Virus record (IMG/VR): IMGVR_UViG_3300050120_000230
Coordinates: 1 to 64,000 of that record
Strand: one strand, 5' to 3'
DNA length: 64,000 nucleotides
Origin: a virus
Part shown: one piece after another, positions 1 through 8,285 of the stretch
Layout: every line of letters begins with the position of its first letter
How positions within the stretch are numbered: the first letter of the stretch is position 1
Notes under the pieces: model-generated
The model's database searches: none
Told to the model about the DNA's origin: nothing
What the model saw: the letters and a program-made list of their open reading frames with translations, nothing else
Translations under genes and position numbers: made by a program

Positions 1-2093
1 GTGCTGGCGATAGCTCCATCAAGTCGCTCTATGCGACACTCGATCAAATTCCGACCGTGACGATTGCTGAGAGCGGTGTCACGGCTGGCTTCAACATCAA
101 CAGCGTCGAGATCGACCAGTCGTGTGGACCGGGTTGGCGGAATGCCAGTTCGTATATGACTGGGATCAACATGACGATCACCGAACCGTTGGGTTCGAGC
201 CTCGTCGAAGCGATGATGAACGCCGCTATCGCGCTGAATGTCCAAGACTTCGGGAAGATGTGGTATTTCCTCGAACTCGTTTTCCAAGGCTACGACGAAG
301 ACGGAGACATCGAAACGACGCCGTTGTCTTCCTTGAACTTGGAGAACGGTGGCCGGTGGGTCTATCAGATCGCCATCACCAACATGGAAGTCAACATGAA
401 TGAGAGCGGGGCGAGCTACAAGCTCACCTGTATGCCTTATTCCATGCACGCTTTCGACGATCAGACCTGTGGCCGTGTGCCTGAAGTTCTCAGCGTCAAC
501 GGTGGAACCATCCAAGATTTCTGCAACGACTTCGCGACCAAATTGACCAAGTCTTGGACGGATCGCTATCTCGGCGAAATCTACACGTTCAAAATCAACA
601 TTCGCCCGCTGGTCGATGACAATCGGATTGCCGGTGGGTTCAAGCTCGCGCAAGGCGATTACGACCCGATCCGCAACCTGTCTCTAGACGCTGGTGACGG
701 CAAGACTCCGCACGCCCAAATTCCCGCCGGAACGACGATCAGCGATCTGATTATGTTCCTCTACTGCCACTGCGAAGACGCGCAGAAAATGATGCTGGAC
801 ACCACATCGCCACAGAACCTCGAAGACGGCGATGGCGAGACGGTCACCTACAACAAGAAGCAATATCGCGTGCCCATCGTTCCGCACGTCGAAGCGGACG
901 TGAAAGTCACCGGCTACGACCCGATCACCGGGCTCTACATGAAGGAAATTACCTACCACGTCTGGGGGTATCGTTCCTACACGACCAATCTCTCGAACAA
1001 ACAATACACGACGATGAAGGCCGATCCTTCGATCTCGGTGAAGATCGCGGATGAGCTTCGCACCCGAGGTTATCTCCGCAAGCGTTACGAGCACCGGTTC
1101 ACCGGTCTCAACACCGAAGTGCTGCGTTTCGACCTCGACTACAACTTCGCCTTCTCCACAGTCCTTCCGAAAATCACCGGCTGGCGCGAAGGGATCAACC
1201 AGACTTCAGATCATGCCAAACGTAACCCGGCGCTGACCGCGAACGCCGCGATGAATACGGCCGCTTTCCCGAACGAGACCACTGCCGGGACACCCGATGG
1301 CGATCCGCTCACGCAAGCACAATCAACGTTGGTCGCGGCGAACGATGGCATTTCGGAAGCCGAAGGCGTTGTGAACGATGAAACGGCCACTCCGGCTCAG
1401 AAGAATGCTGCGAACTCCGTGATCGCGGCGGCTAATCGTTCGAAGCAGGCAATTCAAGAACAGGTCGGTCGCATCCGTGCGAACGATCTTGCTGCACAGA
1501 AAGCATCTCGCGAACAGATCGAAGCTCAGGGTCCGGTCAACATCTATGCCGAAGACGCCGTCGTCGGCGACTCTCCGTTCAAACTGACCTACGTCCAAGG
1601 CCACGGCGAAGCATCGTCTGCTGCCGGAACGGGCTTCTTGGGTCAATGGCACCGTGGCGCCAGTCTGGCGGGGGCTGTGCTCAACCAGTTGCACGAGCCG
1701 CTCACCGAATCTCTCGCGAACATCACTCTCGAAATTCGCGGCGATCCCTACTGGATCGGATATTCGCACCTCGAACGCCGGTCCATCCTAAACGACGGTC
1801 TGAAGCACAACGCAGACTCACCGATGCCCAACTACACGGAAGGTGACTCGACGCTCGCTTTGATCCTGCGTTTCCCAAGCGGCATTGACCCAACGAGTGG
1901 CGCTCCGATCATCCGCGAAGACGATGTCTTCAACGGTCTCTATCGCGTGACTTCGATCAAGAGCGCGTTCAGCGGCGGTGAGTTCAAGCAGACGCTCGAA
2001 GCTTTCAAGCTCGAACTCATCACGATGATCCAGTCGAACAACAAGACAGGCGCCCAGCCTGCTCCCGGCGATGGGAGCACAGGCCAGCAATGA
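1..2093 (+). CDS. Tail/baseplate hub protein, 5' end outside window
   Basis: The frame is open to the first base with no stop, so the N-terminus lies outside the window; a GTG at 57 is merely internal. At least 690 residues are visible. The last 120 residues look like the hub domain of gp27/GpD-type proteins: a strand pattern ITLEIRGDPYWIGY, then GLYRVTSIKSAFSGGEFKQT near the C-terminus, the usual ending of hub proteins. It overlaps the gp5-like spike gene by four bases (ATGA), which fits hub and spike being made together. A helical Ala/Gln-rich stretch at about residues 420-510 may be an insertion. Family assignment to gp27 is by context and C-terminal motif; confidence in a structural hub role is good. 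Confidence 0.75.
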   Translation, partial: AGDSSIKSLYATLDQIPTVTIAESGVTAGFNINSVEIDQSCGPGWRNASSYMTGINMTITEPLGSSLVEAMMNAAIALNVQDFGKMWYFLELVFQGYDEDGDIETTPLSSLNLENGGRWVYQIAITNMEVNMNESGASYKLTCMPYSMHAFDDQTCGRVPEVLSVNGGTIQDFCNDFATKLTKSWTDRYLGEIYTFKINIRPLVDDNRIAGGFKLAQGDYDPIRNLSLDAGDGKTPHAQIPAGTTISDLIMFLYCHCEDAQKMMLDTTSPQNLEDGDGETVTYNKKQYRVPIVPHVEADVKVTGYDPITGLYMKEITYHVWGYRSYTTNLSNKQYTTMKADPSISVKIADELRTRGYLRKRYEHRFTGLNTEVLRFDLDYNFAFSTVLPKITGWREGINQTSDHAKRNPALTANAAMNTAAFPNETTAGTPDGDPLTQAQSTLVAANDGISEAEGVVNDETATPAQKNAANSVIAAANRSKQAIQEQVGRIRANDLAAQKASREQIEAQGPVNIYAEDAVVGDSPFKLTYVQGHGEASSAAGTGFLGQWHRGASLAGAVLNQLHEPLTESLANITLEIRGDPYWIGYSHLERRSILNDGLKHNADSPMPNYTEGDSTLALILRFPSGIDPTSGAPIIREDDVFNGLYRVTSIKSAFSGGEFKQTLEAFKLELITMIQSNNKTGAQPAPGDGSTGQQ

Positions 2094-4036
2094 AGCCGTC
2101 GTTCAACCCCAAAGTCTTGCCGCGTGGCTATCGCCGCGACTCGCACATGGGTCGCGTGCGGGACAGCAACATCTATGTCGGCGTAGTCAAGCGCAACGAC
2201 GACGGACAACGCATGGGCCGTCTGGCCGTGTGGATTCCAGAAATCGGCGGCGATCCGAACAATCCGCAGAACTGGTTCATCGTCAGTTACGCGAGCCCGT
2301 TCGCCGGTGTGACGAACCCCAACGCTCTCGTCGAAGATGCCACGAACCTCGACGGCACCCAGCAGTCGTATGGCTTCTGGATGAATCCGCCGGACCTTGA
2401 GAACCAAGTTCTGGTGTGCTTCGCCAATGGCGACACCGCCTTGGGATTCTGGTTCGCCTGCCTCTATCAGCAGAACATGAACCACATGGTGCCCGGCATC
2501 GCGACCGGCACTCCGACCGAAGATGGCAACTACTGTTCCAGTCAGCCGCCGGTGGCGGAATACAACAAGTGGAGCAAAGAGAACCCAGACAAGCCGAAGA
2601 GGGCTGCCTACACACCTCTGGCCAATGGTCTATCCGAACAAGGTCTTTTCTCTGATCCTGAACGTGGCCCGGCCGATTCGTCTGCTCGCCGCGAAGCACC
2701 GTCGAAGGTCTACGGCTGGCTGACGCCGCGTGGCAATCAAGTCTACGTCGATGACAACCCGGCCAACGAGTTCATCCGTATGCGAACTCGTTCCGGCGCC
2801 CAAGTGCTGGTCAACGAAACGACGGGCTTCGTCTACATCAACTCGAAGAACGGCAACTCGTGGGTCGAGATTTCCGACAAGGGTGTGGACATCTATTCCA
2901 AGGGTGCAGTCAGCCTGCGCTCTGAAGGTTCGCTGAACCTGCACGCCGATGGCTCCCTGAACATCGAAGCCGATGGTAACCTGAACCTGCGCGCCGGAGG
3001 CAACCTGACCCTTCAGAGCGCCCACCATTCGCACTTCGCGGGCAACGGCGATCTCGTTCTCGATTTCGGTGGAACTGCCAGCACCAAGGCTGGCGGAAAC
3101 ATTTTGCTGGCGGCTACTGGCGCTGTGCGCTCTGGCGCCGGTGGCGACATCACGGCTTCGTCCGGTGGTTCGAACATCCGCTCCGCTTCGGTCATCTTCG
3201 ACAATGCTTCGACAGCGGCCCCGCCTGCGAACGCTCCGTCTGCCAAGGTTGAGCAGCCGCGCGATCTACCGGAAGTGAACGGTTCGGCTCCCTGCTACCA
3301 ACAGAGCACGCGTAAAACGATCACGCGCCGGATGCCGACGCATGAACCGTTCGTCAACCACCCGAAGGCTGGGGGCTCTGGCGATCAATCGAACAACCCG
3401 GACCTTAAGAAATCCGACGAATACGCTTCAGCGGCGGACGCCAATTCGGTCGCCAATTCGAGCACCGTTCCGAACGACGACAACACGAGCTTCACGGATG
3501 ACGACGTGTCGTGGCTGACGGTCTGCCTGCTCACCGAAGCCGGTGGTCTTGGCGATGACATGCTGGCCGCTGTTGGACAGGTAGTGATGAACCGTTCTTC
3601 AGTCGGCTTCGCAGGCAATGTGCGAAACGATGCGTGGTCGGGCATCAAGAAATACGTGCTGGCCTATGCCGCATTCTCGTTTTTCTGGTCATCCAATGGC
3701 CGTAGCCTCGACGTGGGCGGTGGCAAGCCTGCTCGCTCTGGTTCGCCGCCCCGCCTGACGATCCCGCCCGCATTGTTCGCGGCCGGTGAGAAGAAGGGCA
3801 TCGATAAGATCAAGTCGTCGCAGGGCTCAACCGAATGGAACCACTGCAAGCAGATCGCGACGCAGCTTCTCGCAGGCACCTACAACGCCAGCACGGCTGT
3901 GGCGCCGATCAAAGCCAACAAACGGTGCACGATGTATGTGAACGCTAGCACGGCTTCGCCGGTGTGGGCTGTGCCGAGCAAGTTCGTCACTCAGGTCGGC
4001 CATCCGCGTCTGTCACACAGTTTCTACCTGCAATAA
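2090..4036 (+). CDS. 5: gp5-like central spike with C-terminal SleB-type cell wall hydrolase
   Basis: Protein of 648 residues. The N-terminal 120 residues form a gp5-type OB domain (SNIYVGVVKRNDDGQRMGRL, then WFIVSYASPFAGV). Residues about 215-370 contain short repeats such as GSLNLHADGSLNIEADGNLN, typical of the triple-stranded beta-helix needle. After a Ser/Asn-rich linker, residues about 470-648 resemble the SleB/Hydrolase_2 family: SWLTVCLLTEAGG with the likely catalytic Glu, AAVGQVVMNR, and the ending GHPRLSHSFYLQ. T4 gp5 instead has a T4-lysozyme domain between OB fold and needle. Here the enzyme is at the tip side after the needle. Role: puncture the outer membrane and cut peptidoglycan. 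Overlaps the hub gene by four bases. Confidence 0.88.
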   Translation: MKPSFNPKVLPRGYRRDSHMGRVRDSNIYVGVVKRNDDGQRMGRLAVWIPEIGGDPNNPQNWFIVSYASPFAGVTNPNALVEDATNLDGTQQSYGFWMNPPDLENQVLVCFANGDTALGFWFACLYQQNMNHMVPGIATGTPTEDGNYCSSQPPVAEYNKWSKENPDKPKRAAYTPLANGLSEQGLFSDPERGPADSSARREAPSKVYGWLTPRGNQVYVDDNPANEFIRMRTRSGAQVLVNETTGFVYINSKNGNSWVEISDKGVDIYSKGAVSLRSEGSLNLHADGSLNIEADGNLNLRAGGNLTLQSAHHSHFAGNGDLVLDFGGTASTKAGGNILLAATGAVRSGAGGDITASSGGSNIRSASVIFDNASTAAPPANAPSAKVEQPRDLPEVNGSAPCYQQSTRKTITRRMPTHEPFVNHPKAGGSGDQSNNPDLKKSDEYASAADANSVANSSTVPNDDNTSFTDDDVSWLTVCLLTEAGGLGDDMLAAVGQVVMNRSSVGFAGNVRNDAWSGIKKYVLAYAAFSFFWSSNGRSLDVGGGKPARSGSPPRLTIPPALFAAGEKKGIDKIKSSQGSTEWNHCKQIATQLLAGTYNASTAVAPIKANKRCTMYVNASTASPVWAVPSKFVTQVGHPRLSHSFYLQ

Positions 4037-4072
4037 TCGACTCGGTAATTGCGGTGCGGTATAAGCACTGTA

Positions 4073-4396
4073 GTGAAAATCTTCACCAATCATTCGGGGA
4101 CGACGCAGGATACGTTCAGTATCGGCAAGCGTGGGGTCGAGCTTATTCGTGGCTATGGTTCGCCACATCAGCACCATGCTCACGCTACGGTCGGCAGTCT
4201 CTACTTCCAGACCGAACTAGGTATCTTGTTGGTGAAACGCCCATCCGGTGAATGGGACGCCATGGCCACCCAAGCGTCAGTTCAGCTTTCGATGGTCATG
4301 GTCTCGCAGACCATCGAGCGATGCGTTCGCATGGCACTCTGGACCATGGCAGGACTGGTGGTCTTCGTGACGCTGATGCTCGTGTTTACTCGGTGA
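4073..4396 (+). CDS. Small protein with C-terminal membrane segment
   Basis: Not recognised. From a GTG at 4073 it encodes 107 residues starting MKIFTNHSGTTQDTFSIGKR; an in-frame TTG at 4049 would add eight residues. A hydrophobic helix ends the protein (MALWTMAGLVVFVTLMLVF), so it is probably tail-anchored in the membrane. It follows the spike gene by 36 bases and overlaps the convergent gene on the other strand by 11 bases. The start has no clear ribosome binding site, which lowers confidence. Confidence 0.5.
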   Translation: MKIFTNHSGTTQDTFSIGKRGVELIRGYGSPHQHHAHATVGSLYFQTELGILLVKRPSGEWDAMATQASVQLSMVMVSQTIERCVRMALWTMAGLVVFVTLMLVFTR

Positions 4397-4790
4397 ACTC
4401 GTGCTGGAACAGAAGTAGCAGCACCCAGTCTTTTTGGAACTGGCCGAGATCGCCGCTCACTTTCTTGATCTGGAAGATGCCCGCACGCACATGGTCCTTG
4501 AAATCGACGGCTCCCCACCCACCGGCATGAACTTGCGGGTGATAGTCGCAGATCAGCGTGTCGGTCGAGAGTTGGATGTGCTGCGGGGCAAGCCAACGAC
4601 TGTGGACAAGATGAAACTCCAAACTCCACATGACGCCCTCGGAGAGATGCTCTCCGAGTAGGCGTTCGAGTTTGAAATTGTTCGCGTGATGGGCCGTGAG
4701 CCTCAGACCGGCGATCATACCGGTCTGACGAGGTTGCTTCCAGACGTGGTTGTAGATAGCCGCTACGTCTTTCGAAGTGGCGGCGACCAT
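4386..4790 (-). CDS. Hypothetical protein, last gene of four-gene minus-strand operon
   Basis: Not recognised; 134 residues starting MVAATSKDVAAIYNHVWKQP. The start at 4790 overlaps the stop of the upstream gene (ATGA), which fixes the start over longer in-frame ATGs. Contains many His and Trp residues (TAHHANNFKLERLLGEH, LVHSRWLAPQHIQL) and a hydrophobic LLLLF near the C-terminus, but no recognisable motif. Likely co-transcribed from the promoter upstream of 5564. Confidence 0.65.
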   Translation of the reverse strand: MVAATSKDVAAIYNHVWKQPRQTGMIAGLRLTAHHANNFKLERLLGEHLSEGVMWSLEFHLVHSRWLAPQHIQLSTDTLICDYHPQVHAGGWGAVDFKDHVRAGIFQIKKVSGDLGQFQKDWVLLLLFQHEFTE

Positions 4791-5002
4791 CAGACCAGAT
4801 CGTGCTTCCGCAGCGCCGGGCGAATGACGAGGAAGTAGATCGGCATCAGCGAGAAACCGACGAACTGGTAGGTCCCGGCCATGTCGCCAGCCATGTATTT
4901 GTGGTCGGCGCCGATGACGAAGAACGCGAACACGGCGACTTGAATCAGCGGGAACGCCCAGAAATCGCACGCCTTGTTGAAGAGTCGTTGGAAGGTGCTC
5001 AT
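4790..5002 (-). CDS. Small two-helix membrane protein
   Basis: 70 residues with two predicted membrane helices (about 15-31, WAFPLIQVAVFAFFVIGA; and 44-60, YQFVGFSLMPIYFLVI) and a basic C-terminus. The start at 5002 has a good AGGAG ribosome binding site, so a longer Arg-rich upstream extension is rejected. Size and topology would suit a holin or superinfection-exclusion protein, but nothing in the sequence decides this. It sits between two soluble hypothetical genes with start/stop overlaps. Confidence 0.65.
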   Translation of the reverse strand: MSTFQRLFNKACDFWAFPLIQVAVFAFFVIGADHKYMAGDMAGTYQFVGFSLMPIYFLVIRPALRKHDLV

Positions 5003-5013
5003 GGTTTGTGCTC

Positions 5014-5355
5014 CTAGTTTTCGGATTGCCAAATCAGGTCTTCGTATTTCTCGATGAGATCGGGATTTCCCAGACGCATCATCTGCACGAGCTTGCGGAG
5101 GCGAACGATGTCGTCGTCGGTGTCGATCATTTCGAACTCGGCCCACCCCACGGTATTGCCCGCTTCGTCGGTGAGGCGCTTCATCGGCCACTTGCCCTTG
5201 ACCAGTAGATTGGTCGGGCTCAGCGGAAGTTGATCGTCCCCCAGACGACGGAGGATGCGGCCGACTTCCATGCCCGCGATATCAACGCCGTTGGCGTTCT
5301 TGAAGGCCGGGCTCTCGCATTCGATGCTGAGCGTGAAGGTAAGGCGCTTGCCCAT
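5014..5355 (-). CDS. Hypothetical soluble protein
   Basis: Not recognised; 113 residues starting MGKRLTFTLSIECESPAFKN. The beta-rich N-terminus is followed by a charged helical C-terminus (DTDDDIVRLRKLVQMMRLGN). The start codon overlaps the stop of the upstream gene (TGATG), supporting translation coupling in the operon 5564 to 4386. Confidence 0.65.
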   Translation of the reverse strand: MGKRLTFTLSIECESPAFKNANGVDIAGMEVGRILRRLGDDQLPLSPTNLLVKGKWPMKRLTDEAGNTVGWAEFEMIDTDDDIVRLRKLVQMMRLGNPDLIEKYEDLIWQSEN

Positions 5356-5564
5356 CAGTTCACCTTGGGGAGGATTTGCGAGCCGTCTTCCGGCACGGGG
5401 ACGATTTGCAGGAGACCTTTGGCGTGCAGGCGGCCGAACATGCCGCCCGTGCCACCGCTCTCGGCCCACGTATCGGCGTCGATCTGCTGGACAGCGAAGG
5501 TCTGACCACGGCCAGCGGCGCCGAGGGCTACAGCGGCGATGAAGCCTTTGCGTTGACGAGCCAT
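5355..5564 (-). CDS. Hypothetical small protein, first gene of minus-strand operon
   Basis: 69 residues starting MARQRKGFIAAVALGAAGRG, with a short hydrophobic stretch after a basic N-terminus, possibly a weak signal anchor. A ribosome binding site (AGGAG) lies eight bases before the ATG. A sigma70-like promoter and a palindromic operator-like site lie just upstream. No homologous family recognised. Confidence 0.6.
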   Translation of the reverse strand: MARQRKGFIAAVALGAAGRGQTFAVQQIDADTWAESGGTGGMFGRLHAKGLLQIVPVPEDGSQILPKVN

Positions 5565-5593
5565 GCGTGATCTCCTGTGCAGTTCAGAATGTC

Positions 5594-5621
5594 ATTCTCT
5601 CATCAAAGTCGAATCCGTCAA
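5594..5621 (-). promoter_or_regulatory. Sigma70-like promoter for the 5564-4386 operon
   Basis: On the minus strand TTGACG (5621-5616) is followed after 16 bases by GAGAAT (5599-5594). It reads towards the gene starting at 5564, leaving a short leader with a ribosome binding site. Box matches are four or five of six each. Confidence 0.5.
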
Positions 5622-5632
5622 CAATACTTTAG

Positions 5633-5648
5633 TGCATGGGTCCATGCA
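5633..5648. promoter_or_regulatory. Operator-like palindrome
   Basis: TGCATGGGTCCATGCA is a perfect inverted repeat with 7-base arms and a 2-base centre, 11 bases upstream of the -35 box of the minus-strand promoter. The arm length and spacing resemble a dimeric regulator site, and match the arrangement of the palindrome at 13655. The regulator is unknown. Confidence 0.5.
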
Positions 5649-5736
5649 TTAGGCTACGGTGCGGAAATGAGAACCAATTACCCCATCCCGCCCGCACCGA
5701 AGCCCGGCATGTCCGACCCCCGTTCGACTGGGCGGC

Positions 5737-5868
5737 CTACGCCGACTCGGATTCGCCGACCGCAAATGTCTGACCCTCGGAGCACGCGTTAAGCTCGTCG
5801 AGGATGTCCTGAAAGTCGTTGTTCGTCCAATCGAGTGGTTGGTAGTAGCGAAGGTAATTGTTCGTCAC
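5737..5868 (-). CDS. Small hypothetical protein, 43 residues
   Basis: From GTG at 5868 the minus strand encodes MTNNYLRYYQPLDWTNNDFQ and continues through an acidic helix to QTFAVGESESA. Composition is far more protein-like than the overlapping plus-strand readings. A weak GGTGGG lies upstream. It follows the gene 6090-5920 by about 50 bases in the same direction. Function unknown. Confidence 0.45.
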   Translation of the reverse strand: MTNNYLRYYQPLDWTNNDFQDILDELNACSEGQTFAVGESESA

Positions 5869-5919
5869 GTCGAACCCACCACGGCGGGGCCAAGGGCGAA
5901 GGCTACACCCTTGAGCACT

Positions 5920-6090
5920 TCAAGGAGCTAAAGAGCCGCCCGCCGGGCCTGATGGCCGAGTTGGATCGCCTTCACAGAGTGTTTTCCACTCTGCGTCGGT
6001 TAGTCGCCAGAAATATCCGAACTGCCCAACGTATACGTATCTGCTCTGAGTCTGCTTGGGCTCGGTGTATCGCCTGCGTCTGCGTGTCAT
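5920..6090 (-). CDS. Small basic hypothetical protein, 56 residues
   Basis: The ATG at 6090 is preceded by a strong ribosome binding site (TAGGAGG, nine bases upstream). The product starts MTRRRRRYTEPKQTQSRYVY and continues VGQFGYFWRLTDAEWKTLCE, so a basic N-terminus precedes an aromatic core. Ends at 5920. Function not recognised. Plus-strand readings through the same bases lack such a site. Confidence 0.6.
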   Translation of the reverse strand: MTRRRRRYTEPKQTQSRYVYVGQFGYFWRLTDAEWKTLCEGDPTRPSGPAGGSLAP

Positions 6091-6193
6091 GAGAAAGTGC
6101 CTCCTACCTATAATGGGGTCGCGAGAAGGCCATTATGTGCAGGCCATTTTTCAACTTTCTCGGAGTGTGGATTTTTCGTCACAGTATTTTTGG

Positions 6194-6221
6194 TTGACCA
6201 AAATCTCGAAATCACTACAAA
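6194..6221 (+). promoter_or_regulatory. Sigma70-like promoter with palindromic GGTTGACC
   Basis: TTGACC at 6194-6199, a 16-base spacer and TACAAA at 6216-6221, immediately before the L,D-transpeptidase gene. The -35 box lies inside the near-palindrome TTTGGTTGACCAAA, a motif that recurs upstream of other early-looking genes. The expected transcription start falls close to the ATG, so the leader would be very short or absent. Confidence 0.55.
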
Positions 6222-6228
6222 GGCGATG

Positions 6229-7260
6229 ATGAACAGTGTTGTCAAACCCGCGAAGTTTCTGATCGCTATAGTGACGCTTTGCTTCGCGACGATGGCGGCT
6301 GCTCAGAACACTCCGAGGGCTACAGCGTCACAAGGACAGTGGGCTCACTATTCGTCGGCTCAACCATTGATCGCCGTGGCGCCCACGCCAGAGGTCCCCA
6401 AGCCCGTTCCGGTGGTAGTTCCCGCACCTCACATCCAAAATCCCATCGAGCACGCGTTGCAAGTGGCCTTGGACGATTATCGCGCTGGCAAAACCAGTGA
6501 CGACGTGATCGCACGATATGGCGGAACACCATCCGCTTATGGCCACATGCTGGAATTGAACGTCGCCCGCGCACGGGCGCTGCCTTCGGTGTTCCCAGAA
6601 CGCTACGTCGTGGTGAACATCCCCTCGCAAACACTTGATCTTTACGTCGATGGCAAACGTGCCTTGACCATGCGGGTCATCACTGGTCGGCCGGATGCTC
6701 CTACGCCCACGATGGTGACCAACATCACCACGGCCATCTACAATCCCTACTGGAACGTCCCGTGGGAAATGGTGCGTGACACCTATTCGAAACGGGCCAT
6801 GGCCAACTCGCATTACCTGAAGTTGATGCACATGGAAGCACTCGACGGTTGGGGCGCGGACGCCAAGGTCATCCCAGAATCACAGGTTCCGTGGAAGGAC
6901 GTGGCGGCGGGGACGATCTACCAACGCGTTCGGCAGCGTCCGGGTGACGATAACATGATGGGCATCGTCAAGTTCGAGTTGGCGGACAACAGCAAGGGCA
7001 TCTATCTTCACGACACCCCGTTGCGGAAAAACTTCAACGGCACATGGGTTGTGCTTCACGCGATGAGTTCCGGTTGCATCCGTCTCTTCGACGCCAAGAC
7101 ACTCGCCAATGCCTTGATGGGAACGCAGCCCGCGTTTGCCGACACGGAACATCGCGTTCTGCTGACGAAGCCGGTGCCGATTTTCATCACCTATTTCACA
7201 GCGATGCCCAGTGAAACAGGATTGGTCTTCTACCATGACGGCTACGACGCCGATAAATAA
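6229..7260 (+). CDS. Secreted L,D-transpeptidase (YkuD family)
   Basis: 343 residues; an ATG at 6226 is an alternative start one codon earlier, but AAGG spacing favours 6229. The N-terminus is a signal peptide (KFLIAIVTLCFATMAAAQ). After a Pro-rich linker, residues about 125-330 are a YkuD catalytic domain: ERYVVVNIPSQTLDLYVDGK, YNPYWNVPWEM, KGIYLHDTPLRKNF and the active site SSGCIRLFDA with the nucleophilic Cys. The family makes 3-3 cross-links in peptidoglycan or attaches proteins to it, in the periplasm. A phage copy could reshape the wall during infection or lysis. Expressed from the promoter at 6194. Family call is firm; role is inference. Confidence 0.88.
   Translation: MNSVVKPAKFLIAIVTLCFATMAAAQNTPRATASQGQWAHYSSAQPLIAVAPTPEVPKPVPVVVPAPHIQNPIEHALQVALDDYRAGKTSDDVIARYGGTPSAYGHMLELNVARARALPSVFPERYVVVNIPSQTLDLYVDGKRALTMRVITGRPDAPTPTMVTNITTAIYNPYWNVPWEMVRDTYSKRAMANSHYLKLMHMEALDGWGADAKVIPESQVPWKDVAAGTIYQRVRQRPGDDNMMGIVKFELADNSKGIYLHDTPLRKNFNGTWVVLHAMSSGCIRLFDAKTLANALMGTQPAFADTEHRVLLTKPVPIFITYFTAMPSETGLVFYHDGYDADK
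7253..7259 (+). promoter_or_regulatory. T4-type late promoter motif (ATAAATA)
   Basis: The motif overlaps the stop codon of the L,D-transpeptidase gene. Four bases separate it from the GTG start at 7264. Confidence 0.6.
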
Positions 7261-7263
7261 TCA

Positions 7264-7737
7264 GTGCGCGAATACATCGACATTCTGGCCGAAGCTCAGA
7301 GCCAAATCCCACCCGAGCTTGCTGCCCAAATCCTTTCAGACCGGCTTTGCAAGCACGGGGTGAAACTGGCGCCGAGCGCACGTCTGTGGCGTGGCGAGGG
7401 TTCTGAAGGCGGAAGCGGGTTCGCCACCTATGGCCGAGGGCTCTACTTCACCGCTGATCGCAAAGTCGCGGCCGAATATGCCGGAGACGATGGCGAGATC
7501 GTCGAAATCGCTCGGGCCTATCTTCCCGACAATGCGCTGCGTTTCGACACCACAAATGATTTCCAGATTTGGAAGCAGAGGGCTTACACGCTGCTGGGCT
7601 TCAGAGGCCCGCAGGAGTTCGCAGCCGCATACGATGATCTTGGCGTTTTCATCCGCACCCTTGATCCGACCATCGACGGCATCCAGATGTTCACGGGCAA
7701 AGACTCCGTCTTCGTCCTCTACGGAATGGACGAGTAA
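7264..7737 (+). CDS. ADP-ribosyltransferase-like protein with capsid targeting sequence
   Basis: 157 residues starting MREYIDILAEAQSQIPPELA. The first ten residues match the capsid targeting sequence of T4 internal proteins (T4 IPII/IPIII begin MKTYQEFIAEA), with a prohead-protease-type site LAE/A at 10/11. The rest resembles the ART/PARP fold: LWRG at 42-44 as the first NAD-binding strand, YGRGLYFTADRKVAAEYA at 56-73 as in the G-x-G-[IL]-Y-F segment of PARP-like enzymes, and acidic residues near 79-81. No helical domain or other module. Prediction: packed in the head and injected, then modifying a host target, as T4 Alt does. The GTG start and late promoter fix this N-terminus. ART assignment is from motifs only. 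Confidence 0.65.
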   Translation: MREYIDILAEAQSQIPPELAAQILSDRLCKHGVKLAPSARLWRGEGSEGGSGFATYGRGLYFTADRKVAAEYAGDDGEIVEIARAYLPDNALRFDTTNDFQIWKQRAYTLLGFRGPQEFAAAYDDLGVFIRTLDPTIDGIQMFTGKDSVFVLYGMDE

Positions 7738-7794
7738 TATCCTTGACCGGATAGCGTTCCGTGGGATCATGCCTCAACAGTTATGGAGGCTCCT

Positions 7795-8052
7795 ATGTGG
7801 TTCATGAAGCCGAAGGTCGTGCCGGTTCCTCCGCGTCGAGTTGAACTGCGTCCCGAAGAGAAGACCGTCATCGCGAAGTTCGCCGAAGGCGATGAAGACA
7901 TGAAGCCCCACGCCATTGCGTGCTATCGTCGCAACATCGGCCGGGTGCCGAAGACGACTGCCGAGATGGGCTTCATGGCTGAAATCGATACGCGTTCGCC
8001 CGATCTGGCGATGCGTTCGTATTTCCGCCGCCGGGTGCTCGGCCAAGCATGA
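7795..8052 (+). CDS. Hypothetical protein, 85 residues
   Basis: Starts MWFMKPKVVPVPPRRVELRP; the ATG at 7795 has a GGAGG ribosome binding site, better placed than the ATG at 7783. Basic C-terminus with a helical SYFRRRVLGQA. First of three overlapping genes (7795, 8049, 8282), so probably one operon. Function not recognised. Confidence 0.65.
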   Translation: MWFMKPKVVPVPPRRVELRPEEKTVIAKFAEGDEDMKPHAIACYRRNIGRVPKTTAEMGFMAEIDTRSPDLAMRSYFRRRVLGQA

Positions 8053-8285
8053 AATCATCTCGTCCCAAGATCGCCCGAATGACCGGAGACGAATTTCGCG
8101 ATTTCAACGCGGAGTTTCCTTATCGTGCTCGCATCCCTATGGGCGAACACGGGACCGACCCGGAACGGGGGCTGATCGAACGCTTTTTTCGAAGCATCAA
8201 TTCGCCCGTGGCGACCAGCACTAATCTCGTCTATCTGACAACGGTCTCCGATCTCACGCTCCTGAAACTGGGAATGTATCGGTGA
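8049..8285 (+). CDS. Hypothetical protein, 78 residues
   Basis: Overlaps the previous gene by ATGA and the next by GTGA, so translation is likely coupled. Starts MKSSRPKIARMTGDEFRDFN. No recognised motif. Confidence 0.6.
   Translation: MKSSRPKIARMTGDEFRDFNAEFPYRARIPMGEHGTDPERGLIERFFRSINSPVATSTNLVYLTTVSDLTLLKLGMYR

Noticed and set aside
5577-6092. Plus-strand frames at 5577-5792 and 5835-6092
   Set aside because: No binding site and low-complexity products; the minus strand of the same bases has two small genes, one with a strong TAGGAGG site.
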